NCBI GenBank assembly: GCA_038373885.1
Contig: JAWZYV010012353.1
Location: forward strand, 124,001 to 188,000
Source: Cheiracanthium punctorium
Taxonomy: Eukaryota > Arthropoda > Arachnida > Araneae > Cheiracanthiidae
Direction: 5' to 3'
Length of the DNA stretch: 64,000 nucleotides
Below, one piece after another: positions 48,796 through 61,469 of this stretch. How positions within the stretch are numbered: the stretch's first letter is position 1; every line of letters begins with the position of its first letter. Below the pieces are notes generated by a model, which was given only the letters and a program-made list of their open reading frames with translations, was not told where the DNA came from and searched no databases. Made by a program: the position numbers and the translations under genes.

Positions 48796-49030
48796 TCTTC
48801 TATACTAATAAAACCCGTGTGCGTCTGTCTGCAAGATCATCTCCTCCGAAACGAACTAGGAGTTGGATTTCGGCAAATGTATTCACGCACTCGAAAAATT
48901 CCGAGAAAGCTCAAAGATATTCCGCTAACTTAAATTTAAAAATTAGAAATATTTTGAAAGATATTAATAAAAAACTGAAAAGAAATGAGCATCATGGTTA
49001 CCGTGTCTGGCGATTTTCAGCTGCATAAAA
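48796..49030 (+). repeat. Possible Helitron 5' fragment
   Basis: Starts TCTATACTAATAAAACCCGT, a Helitron-like opening related to 28492, followed by GTCTGTCTGCAAGATC. No matching 3' hairpin was found. Confidence 0.35.
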
Positions 49031-49348
49031 TTGCATGCTTTCGAAACAAATCAGAAAACGTATTCCAACCATCAGGGCGGCCCTAGGGGTCGGGCAAACC
49101 GGACCCCTGTCTGGGGCGGCAAAATCTAGGAGTGGCATTTTGGCTTTACTTTAAAAATATATTTTTTATAACCCCCCCCCCCCCACTCACACACACACAC
49201 ACAAAAAAAAAAGTTTTAAAATATTTTTAAGAATGTCATTCTGCATAGCTTTGCTAGCTGATACACGCACTCGTCGTTGATGAGTTAATATGTTCTGCAG
49301 ATTTTCAAAAAGCACTTCAAACTTTCGTTTGCCTTTGCATTGTACTAG

Positions 49349-49465
49349 CAGTGCCGTGGTGAGGGGGATGAAAGGGGGGATCTATCATGCCCCGGGCGCA
49401 GCTTGCAGAGGGGCGCCAAAAAAGTTATCTTGCCCCGGACGCAAGTTTTGCTCGCTACGCCACTG
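49349..49465. mobile_element. 117-bp hAT MITE
   Basis: The ends CAGTGCCGTGGTGAG and, inverted, CAGTGGCGTAGCGAG agree at 12 of 15 positions. The flanking octamers TGTACTAG and TGTAGTTG look like a mutated 8-bp target duplication. GC-rich and non-coding. Confidence 0.7.
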
Positions 49466-50109
49466 TGTAGTTGCACAAAAGAATGGAATCAGCATACTGA
49501 CTGAAATATAAAATGCAACGTTATAACTCACGTACATTGTTATATAAGATTACAGGTTAGAGAGTAACAACTTACTGAGTCAAACTGCGAATAGAAAAAA
49601 TATTTTTATTTTCGAAATTAAAGTTTTCTTTTATTGTAATGAGCTTAAGTCAAAGAGTCATTTAGAGTTTTAGAAGAAGATGCTAGTAATAATATTAAAC
49701 TGTAAAAAGAGTATTTGGGAAATTTAACACTGCAAAACTTTTGATTTTATTACATTTAGATTATTTTACTTGATGCGGGGAAAAAATTATCATAGTTTAC
49801 GTAATACTTCAAACAGAATTCAAATTGGTAGAAAATTCAAAGCATGTAATTTAAACTCATTAACTGCCTTCTATTTAACAAAATTTCAATTTATTCCCGT
49901 AGATTGTTTTCACATAGTGGTCAGACAAAATTTTCTCAAACTTTTTTTTGATTAGTTAGAATTCAAACAATACTATATTATACTTAATTTCCTCGTCTCT
50001 AGCTATATTTTACTCGATTAATTGTAGATATTTTAATATTATGCCTATAAATATTTTGCACAGTTTTTACTTTTTTTTTATACTTTTTATTTATTTATTT
50101 ATTTATTTA

Positions 50110-50376
50110 TGTAGGAAGCTGAAGGCTGATTACAGTCAAATAAATAAACAAACTAATAAAAAAAATACTTTTTAATCATCAAACAAGCCCTTTTGGCTAA
50201 ACAGCTTTTATGCTATACACACACTCAAAATCTATAGAACAACCCAATCTTTATATTTACACGTAGTTAATAAATTTTGCGCGTGCAACTTTGCTATGCA
50301 TTTTAAGATCATGAAATGTCTTGTTTTAAATAAAACCAGTGAGTTAATTGGAGTCAGTGACTAACCTGATCCCACA
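50110..50376 (-). repeat. 3' LTR
   Basis: 267 bp, TG...CA in both readings. By eye it differs from the other LTR by about six substitutions, a 2-bp gap and the duplication described there. No clear polypurine tract lies next to it (minus-strand GACAGCCGATC adjoins), which is unusual. Confidence 0.9.
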
Positions 50377-50421
50377 GATCGGCTGTCCTGGCAGTTCTGT
50401 CGTCCTCGACTGAAACTAAAG

Positions 50422-50706
50422 TCATTTTCCCCAAGACTTCATATACTCAGCGGCACTGGATGTTTTATTTGGACCTTCGTGATTTCCTACCTTTTCTACT
50501 TCGTAGCGATCGTTTGGCTTTACAACCGATACTCTATAAGGTCCGTGATAATTTTCTTTCAGCTTTAAGCCTGAACCGAATTGGGTTCTTTTGATTGCTA
50601 CTATATCACCAACTTTATACTTCTTTGATTCCTTTCTACACTTATTAAACTGTTTCTTATTTTCTTCTTGAATTTTCATGATGTTTTTCCTCGCTTCTTC
50701 TCTCAT
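50422..50706 (-). pseudogene. Integrase C-terminal domain, pol end
   Basis: About 94 codons with the YKVGDIVAIKRTQ and GPYRV segments typical of the SH3-like C-terminal part of Ty3/gypsy integrases, ending in TAG. Its frame differs from the preceding integrase core; the two open stretches overlap by only a few bases around 50703-50706, so a small indel separates them. Confidence 0.85.
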
Positions 50707-51359
50707 ATCTTTCGTTCTTTCATCATGTAGTTCATATATTCATCTTCTAATATCTCCTTAATTCTCAAGTCATTCTTATCTTTCATTTTAATTCCTATCA
50801 ATAATTCAAAAGGAGAGAATTTCGTACTTCTTGAGGTAGAACTATTGATGATCCTCTGTACGTCGGCTACGTACTTGTACCACTTTGAACTGTCTTCTTT
50901 AGAGAGTTTTGACAGGACTGGAATCAAGATGGCATGCGTTCTTTCGACCTGTCCGTTCCCTCTAGGCAATCCGGTCGTTATCTTTATGTGTTCGATACTT
51001 TGCTCTGCACAATATTCTTCAAATTCTTTGGATGTGAATGCAGACCCCCTGTCTGATATTATTCTTGAAGGATTGCCGAACACTACTTGTTGTAGTTTCA
51101 GTTTGTCTATGACTTCTTTGGCTGATGTAGACTTAACAGGATAAAACCACGTAAACTTCGTGAAAGCATCTGTTACTGTGAAAATATACTGATATCGTTT
51201 GTCTGTAGATGGCAATGGGCCAATGTGATCAATATGGTAGGTGCTTAAGGGCAAGTTTTCTTTTGGAATTGGATTCAAAAATCCTTCGGCTTTACCGCGT
51301 TTTCTATTGTGTAAAATGCAGTCAATACAGTTTGCTATTACCGTCTCGACTTGTTTTCT
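50703..51359 (-). pseudogene. Integrase catalytic core
   Basis: Contains the second zinc-binding pair (NCIDC) and then the rve-type core with all three acidic residues: HIDHIGPL, IISDRGSAF and, 35 residues on, NGQVERTH. It is cut from its N-terminal part by a TAG at 51360-51362 in the same frame and leaves frame at about 50705. The catalytic motif is intact in sequence but not in a continuous frame. Confidence 0.9.
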
Positions 51360-52031
51360 CTATTTTGGAATATAGAACTCTTGCTTTACTAATTCTTCTG
51401 TTTTGGAGACAGCAAAGTGACCTCTGTTATGCATCTTTTTAATGATTTCATTTTGCATTTCTTCAGGTACTACTAGCAACTCTCTTCCATTTTCCCACTT
51501 GTATAACGCATTATTCTTAAGGAAGTAACCGTTTTCTTCTCCCTTGTCAACAAAGGTTTTTATTGTTTTTATATGTTCATCCTGCTCTTGTGAAGTGATA
51601 ATTCGGGCTGTTACCCCATCTAAAGATCTAGTGATGATTAGAACAGTGTTCCGACTCAGTGCATCCACATGTTTCATTCGATCTGCTGTTCGATGTTCGA
51701 TTTCATAATCAAAGTCTTCTAGGAATAAAACCCATCTGGCAACTCTTGCCGCTAACTCCTTTTTGTTCAACGTTTTCTGAAATGCCTGACAATCAGTAAT
51801 GATCTTGAATTTTGAACCTAACAGATAGTTTCTGAATTTTTTTAGGGCTTCGATTATTGCGAGTACCTCTAATTCATAACTGCAATACTTTTCTTGTTGA
51901 GAAGTTGTTTTCTTACTCATATATTGTATAGGATGAAATTTTTCATCATCTCCTTTCTGTAGTAATACAGCACCAAAACCATGGCTGCTTGCGTCAGTGT
52001 GCAATTCTAATGGAGATCCTTGTTTGAACAT
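51360..52031 (-). pseudogene. RNase H domain and integrase N-terminus
   Basis: LHTDASSHGFGAVL, YELEVLA and KIITDCQAF carry the acidic residues of a Ty3-type RNase H. The His-His half of the integrase zinc finger (HNRGH) follows, and the frame stops at TAG 51360-51362. The upstream RT is in another frame, with the change between about 52007 and 52045. Confidence 0.9.
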
Positions 52032-52756
52032 AGTACTGGCTTTTGGGACAAGATTTCTTTCAATTTGTTAAATGCTTCTTCTTGTTCAGGACCAAACTTA
52101 AATGTGGAGCCTTTTCGTAGTAGATCACTCAATGGTCTGGCTATTTGGGCATATTTGGGTATAAACTTGCGAAAATATCCACTTAACCCTAGAAATGACT
52201 GAACTTGCTTAATGGATTTAGGTTGAGGAAACCTTTGAACGGCTAATGACTTATTGGGTGAAGGTTGTATCGTTCCGTCTTCAACGACATAACCGAGAAA
52301 TTCAACTTTTCTTTTCAAAAACTGACACTTTTTAAAATTGATGTCCAACCCGTATTCAGAGGCAACAGTCAGCACTCTCTTTAACTTTTCAATTCCTTCC
52401 TCTTCATCTTGGGATGGAATGATTATATCATCCATGTAAATAACAATAGTATTATCACGCAGCAACTCCCTGAAAACTCTATTTATGAATCGTTGAAATT
52501 GACTTGGTGATGTGCTTAACCCGAAAGGACATTTTAAAAATTCATATTCCCCATTATGTGTAACAAATGCAGTATATTTTCTGCTCTTCTCATCTATTTC
52601 GACGTGAAAAAATCCGTTTTTCAGATCTAAAGTTGTAAAAACTTTCGCCTTCTCCAAGTGATCTAATACGTCTTCAATTAATGGTAAAGGGAAACGGTCT
52701 TTAACGATCTTCCGATTTAATTTTCGATAATCTACACACAACCTATACGAGTTATC
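52030..52756 (-). pseudogene. Reverse transcriptase core
   Basis: Shows CVDYRKLNRK, FTTLDLKNGFFHV, CPFGLSTSPSQFQRF and the catalytic IYMDDIII, followed by the thumb/connection (GYFRKFIPKYA). All the main RT motifs are readable. It is preceded in the same frame by a TAA (52757-52759) and followed by the frameshift near 52035. Confidence 0.92.
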
Positions 52757-54142
52757 TTATTTTTTACATAACACCACTGGTGCAGCATAATCAGAATAAC
52801 TAGGTCTAATTATCCCATCCATTAACCATTCATTAATTTGATCTTCTATTATTTTCTGTTCTTTCAAAGGAAATCTTCGTGGACTCTCGCTCACAGGTAT
52901 ATCGTCAGTTAAAATTATGCTCATCTTCAGTTCAGCAGTTTTCGTTTTTCTTGGTTTGTAATCTGCTATCAACTTCCTGATTTCTTCTTTACAATCTAAC
53001 TTAATCAAATGACTCAAATCTATTTCTTCAGAGCTTACAGCTTCGGATAGATTAATCAAAAAATTATTTTCTGGTAACCCTTCATTTTCAAATTCTTTCC
53101 CCTTGCTCTCAAGGAAAACTTGATTCTCATTTAAGACCTTGTTTACACTACTCTCGTGATTTATATAAGATGTTTTTATGCAAGTATTTTCGCTTGAATC
53201 CGTTTCATTAGTCGAATATTGATGTGTCAACAGTTCATTTATTTGAAAAGTGTTTTTATTTTCAATACTCTGAATTCTGGGCGATTCCTTATATCCAGTT
53301 ACGAATTCTTTTACTACTTTAATGTAGCCGATCCAAACATTTTCGCGCTTGCCTAATACCTTTAATCCATTTTCATCGATAGATAAATTTAATTTGTTGA
53401 TTACGTCGACTCCTAAAACAATTTCATGCGCAAACTCTTTCATAACGTAAGCATTAGTAGAAATTGTAATATTATCGATACACAATTCCGTTGTAAAATA
53501 ACCTAATGGTTGTACTACTTCTTTGGCGATACCTGATATTTTTACATCATCAGAAAATAGTTTTGGAGAGCCAATTTTTATATAAGTTTCGTAATTCACA
53601 ACGTTCAATTCGCTTCCAGTATCGATCAAACATCTTGCGTTCTTGCCGTTAATTTGAATATCTTTTTCCATCCTATTGGAATTTGAGATAGAGTTATAGA
53701 AGTTAGCTTCCTTTTTGGTATGTGAAGTGGCTACTTGGTTGAAATTTTTATTTTGTCGAGAATCATGGCGGGAAATTTGGCAATCATTTTTTCTATTTAA
53801 ACATTGAGAAGCAACATGGCCGTAGAGATTACAGGCGAAGCACTTAATTTTTGATCTGTCCCTATTTTTTATCGCACAGTCAACATTTGAATTATTCGCG
53901 CTATATGAATACCTGGATTTATTATTATTTTGGACACGATTAAAATACTTTTCATTATCCGATTCCTTCATGTAGGATCTTTTATTAGTCATTTCAAAAT
54001 TATTTGTACTTCGATTAATACCCTTCTTGAAACTACGCCTTGCGGCTTCATAATCATCTAGCTTGTTTACTAACACATCAACTTTTTTAATACTTGGGAG
54101 GTCATCAATGAAATGTTCTTGAATGTCATACGGCAAACTCTG
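52757..54142 (-). pseudogene. Gag C-terminus, nucleocapsid, protease and RT start
   Basis: The frame resumes gag right after the 8.6-kb insertion. Counting from the TTG at 54136: capsid end (QEHFIDDLP), one CCHC knuckle (Cys99, Cys102, His107, Cys112), an aspartic protease active site (CLIDTGS, Asp172), then an RT N-terminal stretch ending in AAPVVLCKK before TAA at 52757-52759. Gag and pol are in one frame here, so no programmed frameshift is needed. Confidence 0.9.
54134..54142. repeat. 9-bp target duplication, left copy
   Basis: CAAACTCTG. The identical nonamer is at 62772-62780. It borders the insertion that splits gag. Confidence 0.88.
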
Positions 54143-54550
54143 GGTCTATGTTCCGTATCCGGTGCCCCTTGGTTCTGGCGACATTGTGAGCGATGTTCAA
54201 CGTTAGTAAAGTACCCTGCCGATGGTTGTTTGACTGGCAACCATAAAGAAATGTGTAGTGCTTGGCGACGTTTTTTTTTTTTTTTGAAGGAATGATAATG
54301 CGTCAAATATTGTAAATTGGATAATTTAGAACTATTGAAAGATGCGAAATTTCTTGCACTTTCGGGCATGCGTAATAGTTGTTTTTTAATCTAGCTACTG
54401 TGTGACGTAAGCAGATGGATGTAACGAATTCGCTTGCTCAATTTGACGTCACTAAGCTGTTAATTTGCGTTTTGCGCATGCGTTATTGTTATTTTTCGTT
54501 TTTTCCTGTTCTTTCGTCTATTATTCTAATTTGCTTCAACTTGTACTAAT

Positions 54551-55630
54551 GGTTTTTTTTGGGTCTCGCAGAGGGACCCAGGTTAGCATATTTTCGAGGG
54601 GGCCCTTTTGAGGCGGTGGCCGGACCCACTGATGTTTTTTTTGGGTCTCGCAGAGGGGCCCGCGTTAGCATATTTTCGAGGGGGCCCCCTTGAGACGGTG
54701 GCCGGACCCACTGATGTTTTTTTTTGGGTCTCGCAGAGGGGCCCGCGTTAGCATATTTTTGAGGGGTCCCCCTTGAGGCGGTGGCCGGACCCATTGATGT
54801 TTTTTTTGGATCTCGCAGAGGGGCCCGCCCGGACCCACTGATGTTTTTTTGGGGTCTCGCAGTGGGGCCTGCCCGGACCCACTGATGTTTTTTTTGGGTT
54901 TCGCAGAGGGGCCCGCGTTAGCATATTTTCGAGGGGGCCCTTTTGAGGCGGTGGTCGGACCCAGTGATGTTTTTTTTGGGTCTCGCAGAGGGGCCCGCGT
55001 TAGCATATTTTCGAGGGGTCCCTTTTGAGGCGGTGGCCGGACCCACTGATGTTTTTTTTGGTCTCGCAGAGGGGCCTGCGTTAGCATATTTTTGAGGAGG
55101 CCCTTTTGAGGCTGTGGCCGGACCCACTGATGTTTTTTTTGGGTCTTGTAGAGGGGCCCGCGTTAGCATATTTTCGAGGGGGCCCTTTTGAGGCGGTGGC
55201 CGGACCCACAGATGTTTTTTTTGGGTCTCGCAGAGGGGCCCGCGTTAGCATATTTTCGAGGGGGCCCCCTTGAAGCAGTGGCCGGACCCACTGATGTTTT
55301 TTTTGCGATCTCGCAGAGGGTATCCGCCTGGACCCACTGATGTTTTTTTTGGGTCTCGCAGAGGGGCCCGCCCGGACCGACTGATGTTTCTTTTGGATCT
55401 CGAAGAGGGGCTCGCCCGGACCCACTGATGTTTTTTTGGATCTCGCAGAGGGGCCCGCGTTAGCATATTTTCGAGGGGGACCTTTTGAGGCGTTGGCTGA
55501 ACCCACTGATGTTTTTTTTTTGGGTCTCGTAGAGGGGCCCGCGTTAGCATATTTTCGAGGGGGCCCTTTTGAGGCGGTGGCCAGACCCACTGATGTTTTT
55601 TTGGGGGTGTCGCAGAGGGGCGCGCGCCCC
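54551..55630 (+). repeat. Minisatellite with long and short units
   Basis: About 16 units starting GATGTTTTTTTTGGGTCTCG. Long units (about 83 bp) contain the segment with GTTAGCATATTTTCGAGGGG. Short units (about 43 bp) lack it and pass directly to CCGCCCGGACCCAC. The order is LLLSSLLLLLSSSLL and a partial unit. Long open frames in several registers on both strands come from the unit lacking stops and are not genes. Confidence 0.88.
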
Positions 55631-55833
55631 CTCCAAGAAAAATGTTTTTACACTACATAAATGGGGCTTTTACCAATATTTAGCAGGCTTTACACTAGAT
55701 AAAATGAATATTCACAATTTGCGCACTCCTCCGAAAGAGTTTCTGGTTCCGCCCTTGGAGAACATATGTAAAGCTGACGTCATAAACTTGAAAATCGTCT
55801 GGATTTTTTATCACATGTTGGTCTGGAAAATCG

Positions 55834-55866
<33 letters not shown>

Positions 55867-56430
55867 GAATTTGACTGGCAATTCTGAAAATTAAACGCGG
55901 TGCATTTGAAGTATAGAATTTTCATTTAGTGTTAATTGCATGAAGATTGAAGTTTGGTGTTCTTTGATTCTGAGTGGAATAAGTTTGTGTTGGATTTTCC
56001 TTGTGTTTTTGATTCCGTTTTACGGACCCTTTATCGTAAGTCAGTGAGCGTCTCGGGGAATTTCGTCTTTATTTCGTCTTGGGGAATTTCATCGTTGTAA
56101 TGGATGTTCCCGGTCCTTCCATTAAAAAATGAGGTGGGAAAGGTGAGGTAAGTGCTTGTTTAATCTACTTTTTCTAATGTTTTGTTGTGGATTTGACTGT
56201 TTTATATAGTGTCATTTACTTAGAATTTGTGTTTCTTTGTAAAAATTTTAGTAGTAAATACTTGTGTTTATTCGTCACAAGAAGGCGATAGCCGTTGAAG
56301 CTTGGCGCCTATCTTCCCAGAGATCGGCAATGGCAAACCTAAAGTTTATTGCTTTTCTCCCCCTCATCCCCCGTTGTTTAGAGAGGGGGAGTACAGTTTC
56401 ACCTAGAGGACGCTCCCTCATACTCTCCCC
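55631..56430. other. Spacer between minisatellite and duplicated units
   Basis: Contains a T run at 55836-55860 and, at 56281-56310, GGCGATAGCCGTTGAAGCTT. The latter is mirrored near the right edge of the insertion (62706-62738). Confidence 0.55.
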
Positions 56431-56431
56431 T

Positions 56432-57631
56432 CCGTTGGAAATAAAAATAATTACTGCTTGCTCGGCAATGGTCTTTGAAAGCAGCTACAGAAGCAGAGTT
56501 GGGCAAAATACATTAAAAAAAATGTACTTTCGATGCAAAATACAAATTACATTTATTCAACCACAAAAAATTACAAAATACAAAATGCTTTCTAAATTGA
56601 AAAAATACAAAATGCATTTATTTTCTTAATACATACAAAAAACGAAATACGTCTAAAACTTCAATTAAGTAAAATTTTCTACAGAAACTTCTAGTTTATT
56701 TTATTCCAGTGTATTTTAAGATGAACAAACAAATGTAATAGTAACTTTTTTTTTTTTTTTTTTTTTACATTTACATGAGTTTTTCCTGGAATAAATTGCA
56801 TCTTAAAAGGCATGAAAGCAAAAATGTGTGACAAGTATTTATTGAACGTTATTTTTCAGTGATAATGAATGGAATTGAAATATAAAATTAAATATATTTC
56901 TAAACGAAGATGAGCTGAATTTTATTTCTACTTTAAGATATATTTATAGCCTTACCATCGCACAGTAGTTATGTCACTGAAAATGGTAGACTGCCGAAGA
57001 GTGAAGGTCCCGGGGTCGGGTCCCATCGAGCAGCTGTCGATCTAACAGTCTGGTTTTTTGGTAGGTTTTTTCCAGATGTAACGTGAATACGCTTTAGAAC
57101 CCCTTAGAAAGTTCTCCTACCTAGGCACCTTCCCATCTTTGGCAGATTGCCCTAGTATAGCGTTGCCATAATCACGCAAACACAAGATACATTCATATAT
57201 TACTACAAAAGATTATATTACTACAAGATTGTGATGGAGGAGTGGAACAATATCAGCCTTGATGTTTTAAGAAAAGGATTTTCATCTTTTAAATCAAGAT
57301 GCAATATGATGGTTCAAAGAAAGGGCTATCAGACTGAACACATTAGAAAATAAAATTCTTATATTTATTTCTATATATATCTTTGCAAAATCGTTACAAA
57401 AATGTGTGAACACCCTCTGTAGGGTACTTGCGGGAAAACCCGAAAAAAAAATTGTTGTGGAATATTACTTAAATGAAATTAATTTACGTTTCACAAATCA
57501 CCCGTGCATGACGATTTTCTTAACATTAAACTTTTAAACGCCTCTGTCACATTGCTCAAGAGTTCTTTAGAGGAATTGCAAAAAATATTTAACATGAATA
57601 TAAGAAAATGCTTTTAAAAAGAATTTAACAG

Positions 57632-57665
<34 letters not shown>

Positions 57666-58652
57666 CTTTTACAATGTTCTATATACGGTTAATGGGTCAA
57701 ATATTTCAGGCTCTGCAAATACTCAAGAGAACACATTAAATGACGATATATGTTTCCGAAAAAAAAAAAAAAAATCTAATTTTCTCTTTTCTCGGACCAA
57801 AGTTTAAATTTTAGAATGTCTAAAACTTTAGAGGATTTTGTCGAACTACTTATTAGTTATTAGCATCAGATATTATTAAATTTATACATTTATGCATAAC
57901 TTGCAACTATCTTTATAAAATAGGAAAATAAATGTCAATTTATGAAACTAAACTCTTCGAATAATTTGTTGGATTCAATTAAAATATTCAGATAATTTAC
58001 TTTGATTTTTAGGTAGAAATTAAACCTTCATAATGTGTGAAAGATTATTTTAGTACGTGTTTTGATACTATCTGTGCAGTTTCTAGGACAACTATAAAAT
58101 GGAAGCGCCATGTCACGTGCTCCGAATACCCAGCCTAAAATAAGATCCTGCGTCCACAACTAAAACGAATAAGTAAATTTTGAGGTAAATATATGTAAAT
58201 AGTTGACGCAATTTTCTTCCTTCAAATTTCCCTTCTTTTCTTTTTCCGTTCCTTCCTGAGACAGTGAGCGCACGCATTTTAAATTAAAATTAGCGTATTT
58301 TAAAATCGTGAAAAAAAAAGGATAAAATATTATTATTATTTTTTTTTTTTAATAAGCGATAGTAAGTGCGATGCTTCTAGCGTTTTAAAATATTTTTATA
58401 AAGACAAGTTTTAATTATTGCTGCTGATAAAGGAACTCTTATTATACCCTTGCTAGACATCTCCGAATGACACTGGCTGGAGTAATTTATGGGTTGCTAT
58501 CTTCCCGCTTTTGCCATCCCCACTTTAGAACGGGGGCCATCCTCGTGATATTTTCCGTGAGTCTAGATCTGCAGGGTCACGCACTGATCTTTCTTGAAAA
58601 GGGGGTGAAATTGTTGGCGATCTCTTGGCGTGCCGATGTGTGGGAAGTAACC
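56432..58652 (+). repeat. 2.2-kb tandem unit, first copy (A-B)
   Basis: Starts CCGTTGGAAATAAAAATAAT. The next copy starts the same way at 58653. It includes a SINE and long A and T runs. At 57441-57455 CCCGAAAAAAAAATTGTTG is uninterrupted, whereas the second copy has a family C element there. Confidence 0.88.
56950..57180 (+). repeat. SINE family 2 copy in unit 1
   Basis: Head with B-box-like GGTCCCGGGGTCGGGTCCC, then GTCGATCTAACAGTCTGG, TTTTTTCCAGATGTAACG and GGCAGATTGCCC. Same family as 17337-17551. Confidence 0.6.
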
Positions 58653-59149
58653 CCGTTGGAAATAAAAATAATTACTGCTTGCTCTGCAATGCTCTTTGAA
58701 AGCAACTACAGAAGCAGAGTTGGGGAAAATACATTAAAAAAATGTATTTTCGATGCAAAATACAAATTACATTTATTTAAACACAAAAAATTACAAAATA
58801 CAAAATGCTTTCTAAATTGAAAAAATACAAAATACATTTATTTTCTTAATACATACAAAATACGAAATACGTCTAAAACTTCAATTAAGTAAAATTTTCT
58901 ACAGAAACTCCTAGTTTATTTTATTCCAGTGTATTTTAAGATGAACAAACAAATGTAATAGTAACTTTTTTTTTCTACATATACATGAGTTTTTCCTGGA
59001 ATAAATTGCATCTTAAAAGGCATGAAAGCAAAAATGTGTGACAAGTATTTATTGAACGTTATTTTTCAGCGATAATGAATGGAATTGAAATATAAAATTA
59101 AATATATTTCTAAACGAAGATGAGCTGAATTATACTTCTACTTTAAGAT

Positions 59150-59400
59150 ACATTTATAGCCTTACCATCGCACAGTAGTTATGTCACTGAAAATGGTAGA
59201 CTGCCGAAGAGTGAAGGTCCCGGGATCGGGTCCCATCGAGCAGCTGTCGATCTAACAGTCTGGATTTTTGGTAGGTTTTTTCCAGATGTAACGTGAATAC
59301 GCTTTAGAATCCCTTAGAAAGTTCTCCTACCTAGGCACCTTCCCATCCTTGGCAGATTGCCCTAGTATAGCGTTGCCATAATCACGCAAACACAAGATAC
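59150..59400 (+). repeat. SINE family 2 copy in unit 2
   Basis: Duplicate of the 56950-57180 SINE carried along with the tandem unit. It is not an independent insertion. Confidence 0.6.
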
Positions 59401-59657
59401 ATTCATATATTACTACAAAAGATTATATTACTACAAGATTGTGATGGAGGAGTGGAACAATATCAGCCTTGATGTTTTAAGAAAAGGACTTTCATCTTTG
59501 AAATCAAGATGTAATATGATGGTTCAAAGAAAGGGCTATCAGACTGAACACATTAGAAAATAAAATTCTTATATTTATTTCTATATATATCTTTGCAAAA
59601 TCGTTACAAAAATGTGTGAACACCCTCTGTAGGGTACTTGCGGGAAACCCCGAAAAA

Positions 59658-61469
59658 AAAAATCTGATGTGTCCAACACATGACTTCCTTGCACGTCTAT
59701 TAAATCAAAAATGTTTTTTACGCACTTCCTCTAAACTTATTTGTTTGAAAGATATAAAATATCAATAATAGTAAGATATAGCGATTTCTAGCCAAACATT
59801 TCGATATCGCCAAGCTGAGTTCAATTTGAAAGATTTCTTTCTGACACTTTATTTGGCGATATTTCACCAAAAGCCGACAAACTTGAAATAGTTTGCGAGA
59901 TTTTGGGGATAGCCAAAGTAGTCATTGACCACAGACTTTCAATGAATTGAATGCATCCATACACCTTAATGTATTTCAAGACATTTGGCTCACCCTGTAA
60001 ATAAATTCCCAGTCGATTGCTGTCAAAAAAGATATTGAAAACCTTTAGATATTATAATATAGTTCTAAATACAAAAGTTCAAAATTCTACGGGTTAAAGT
60101 TTTAGAGTTATACAAAATACGAAATAATTTTTGGCGCCAAATTTGGCGATATTTCGGCGAAACTAGTCAATGTCGACGACATTTGGCGAGATATTAAGCA
60201 TGGACCAACAATGACAGATTATCGCCAAATTTGGCGATATTTCGCCAAAACTCGCCAAGAACGATGACAAATGGCGATACTTTGGGCATGGACCAAATGA
60301 CTGACCATCGCCAAATTTGGCGACATTTCGGCAAAACTGGCCAAGGTCGAGGACAGACGGCGAGATTTTGGGCATGTACCAAACAATGACTGTCTACAAT
60401 TGTATTATATTGAAGATGTCCATAGACATTAAAATACTGAAATTCTTTTCGGTGGTCCTGTAAATAAACTCTCCAGTAGATTTTAACCAAAAATCGAGAT
60501 GCACAACTAGATGTTACAACAATCTTATATATGAAATTTCATAATAGTTTTTGAGATTTGAGAGTTAAATATGCACACACGTACACAAAAAAGTCGCCAA
60601 GCTTGGCGACTTTTGGCATAGTTCTTGAGGGAAGCACGTGACCGTGGTCGGACCATTACCTAACTTATGTGGTAGGACGGTATTGTGCTTGAAATGGGTG
60701 AATCTCCTAAAATTGCCATTGACCGTAATGTATTGGAAATCTTTTGAGTGTTCCTGTAGCAGAACTGTAAATGATAAAGACACTTTTTTTCATGGAGAAA
60801 TTCATTTTCTAACTCTTTACAGCATATATCACTTCTGAGTCGTTTCAAATAGCCCAATACCTCTAAAAAACGCTTTGATGAATTTCGGCCCATAGAGCGT
60901 AATGTATTTCGAATCTTTTAGTCGGTTCTGTAGATAAACTATCCAATCGAATGGAACCAAAAGGGGAGGTGCACAACTAGATGTTACAACTATCCAAAAT
61001 ATGAAGTTTCGACATTCTACACCTAATAGTTTTTGAGATATGCGAGTTTAATGAATTTCGGCCCATAGAGCGTAATGTATTTCGAATCTTTTGTGCGGTC
61101 CTGTACATAAACTATTCATTCGATTGCGACCAAAAGGGGAGGTGCACAACTAGATCATAGAACAATCCTAAATATCAAATCTCAACATTCTACGACCCAT
61201 AGTTTTTGAGATATGCGAGTTACATACATACGTACGTACGTACGTACAGACGGCATGGAAAAACTGACCACAATAAACTCGCCGCTGGTCAAAATGAGTT
61301 GCAGACGCGTTAATATGATCGTGCATGCTAGCCTACGATGAGATGCATCGAAAAAATTCTTAAAATTAAATTTAGAGGTAGTCAAAATCGGATTTTTTGT
61401 CGAAATTTGGCCCCCAAAATTTTTCGGGATCACATTACTTCCTTATACTACGTACAAGGAAGTAAAAAT
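59658..61469 (-). mobile_element. Tandem-module element, family C, copy 2
   Basis: Same ends and core as 46376-48210, including CGCCAAATTTGGCG palindromes near 60134, 60221 and 60308 and the CGTA run (61230-61250). Inserted in the A run of the second 2.2-kb unit. Confidence 0.85.

Noticed and set aside
54546..55660. Several overlapping open frames of 70-170 codons in both directions
   Set aside because: The minisatellite unit lacks stops in several frames; the peptides are just the unit repeated (GPSARPKK-type), in overlapping registers.
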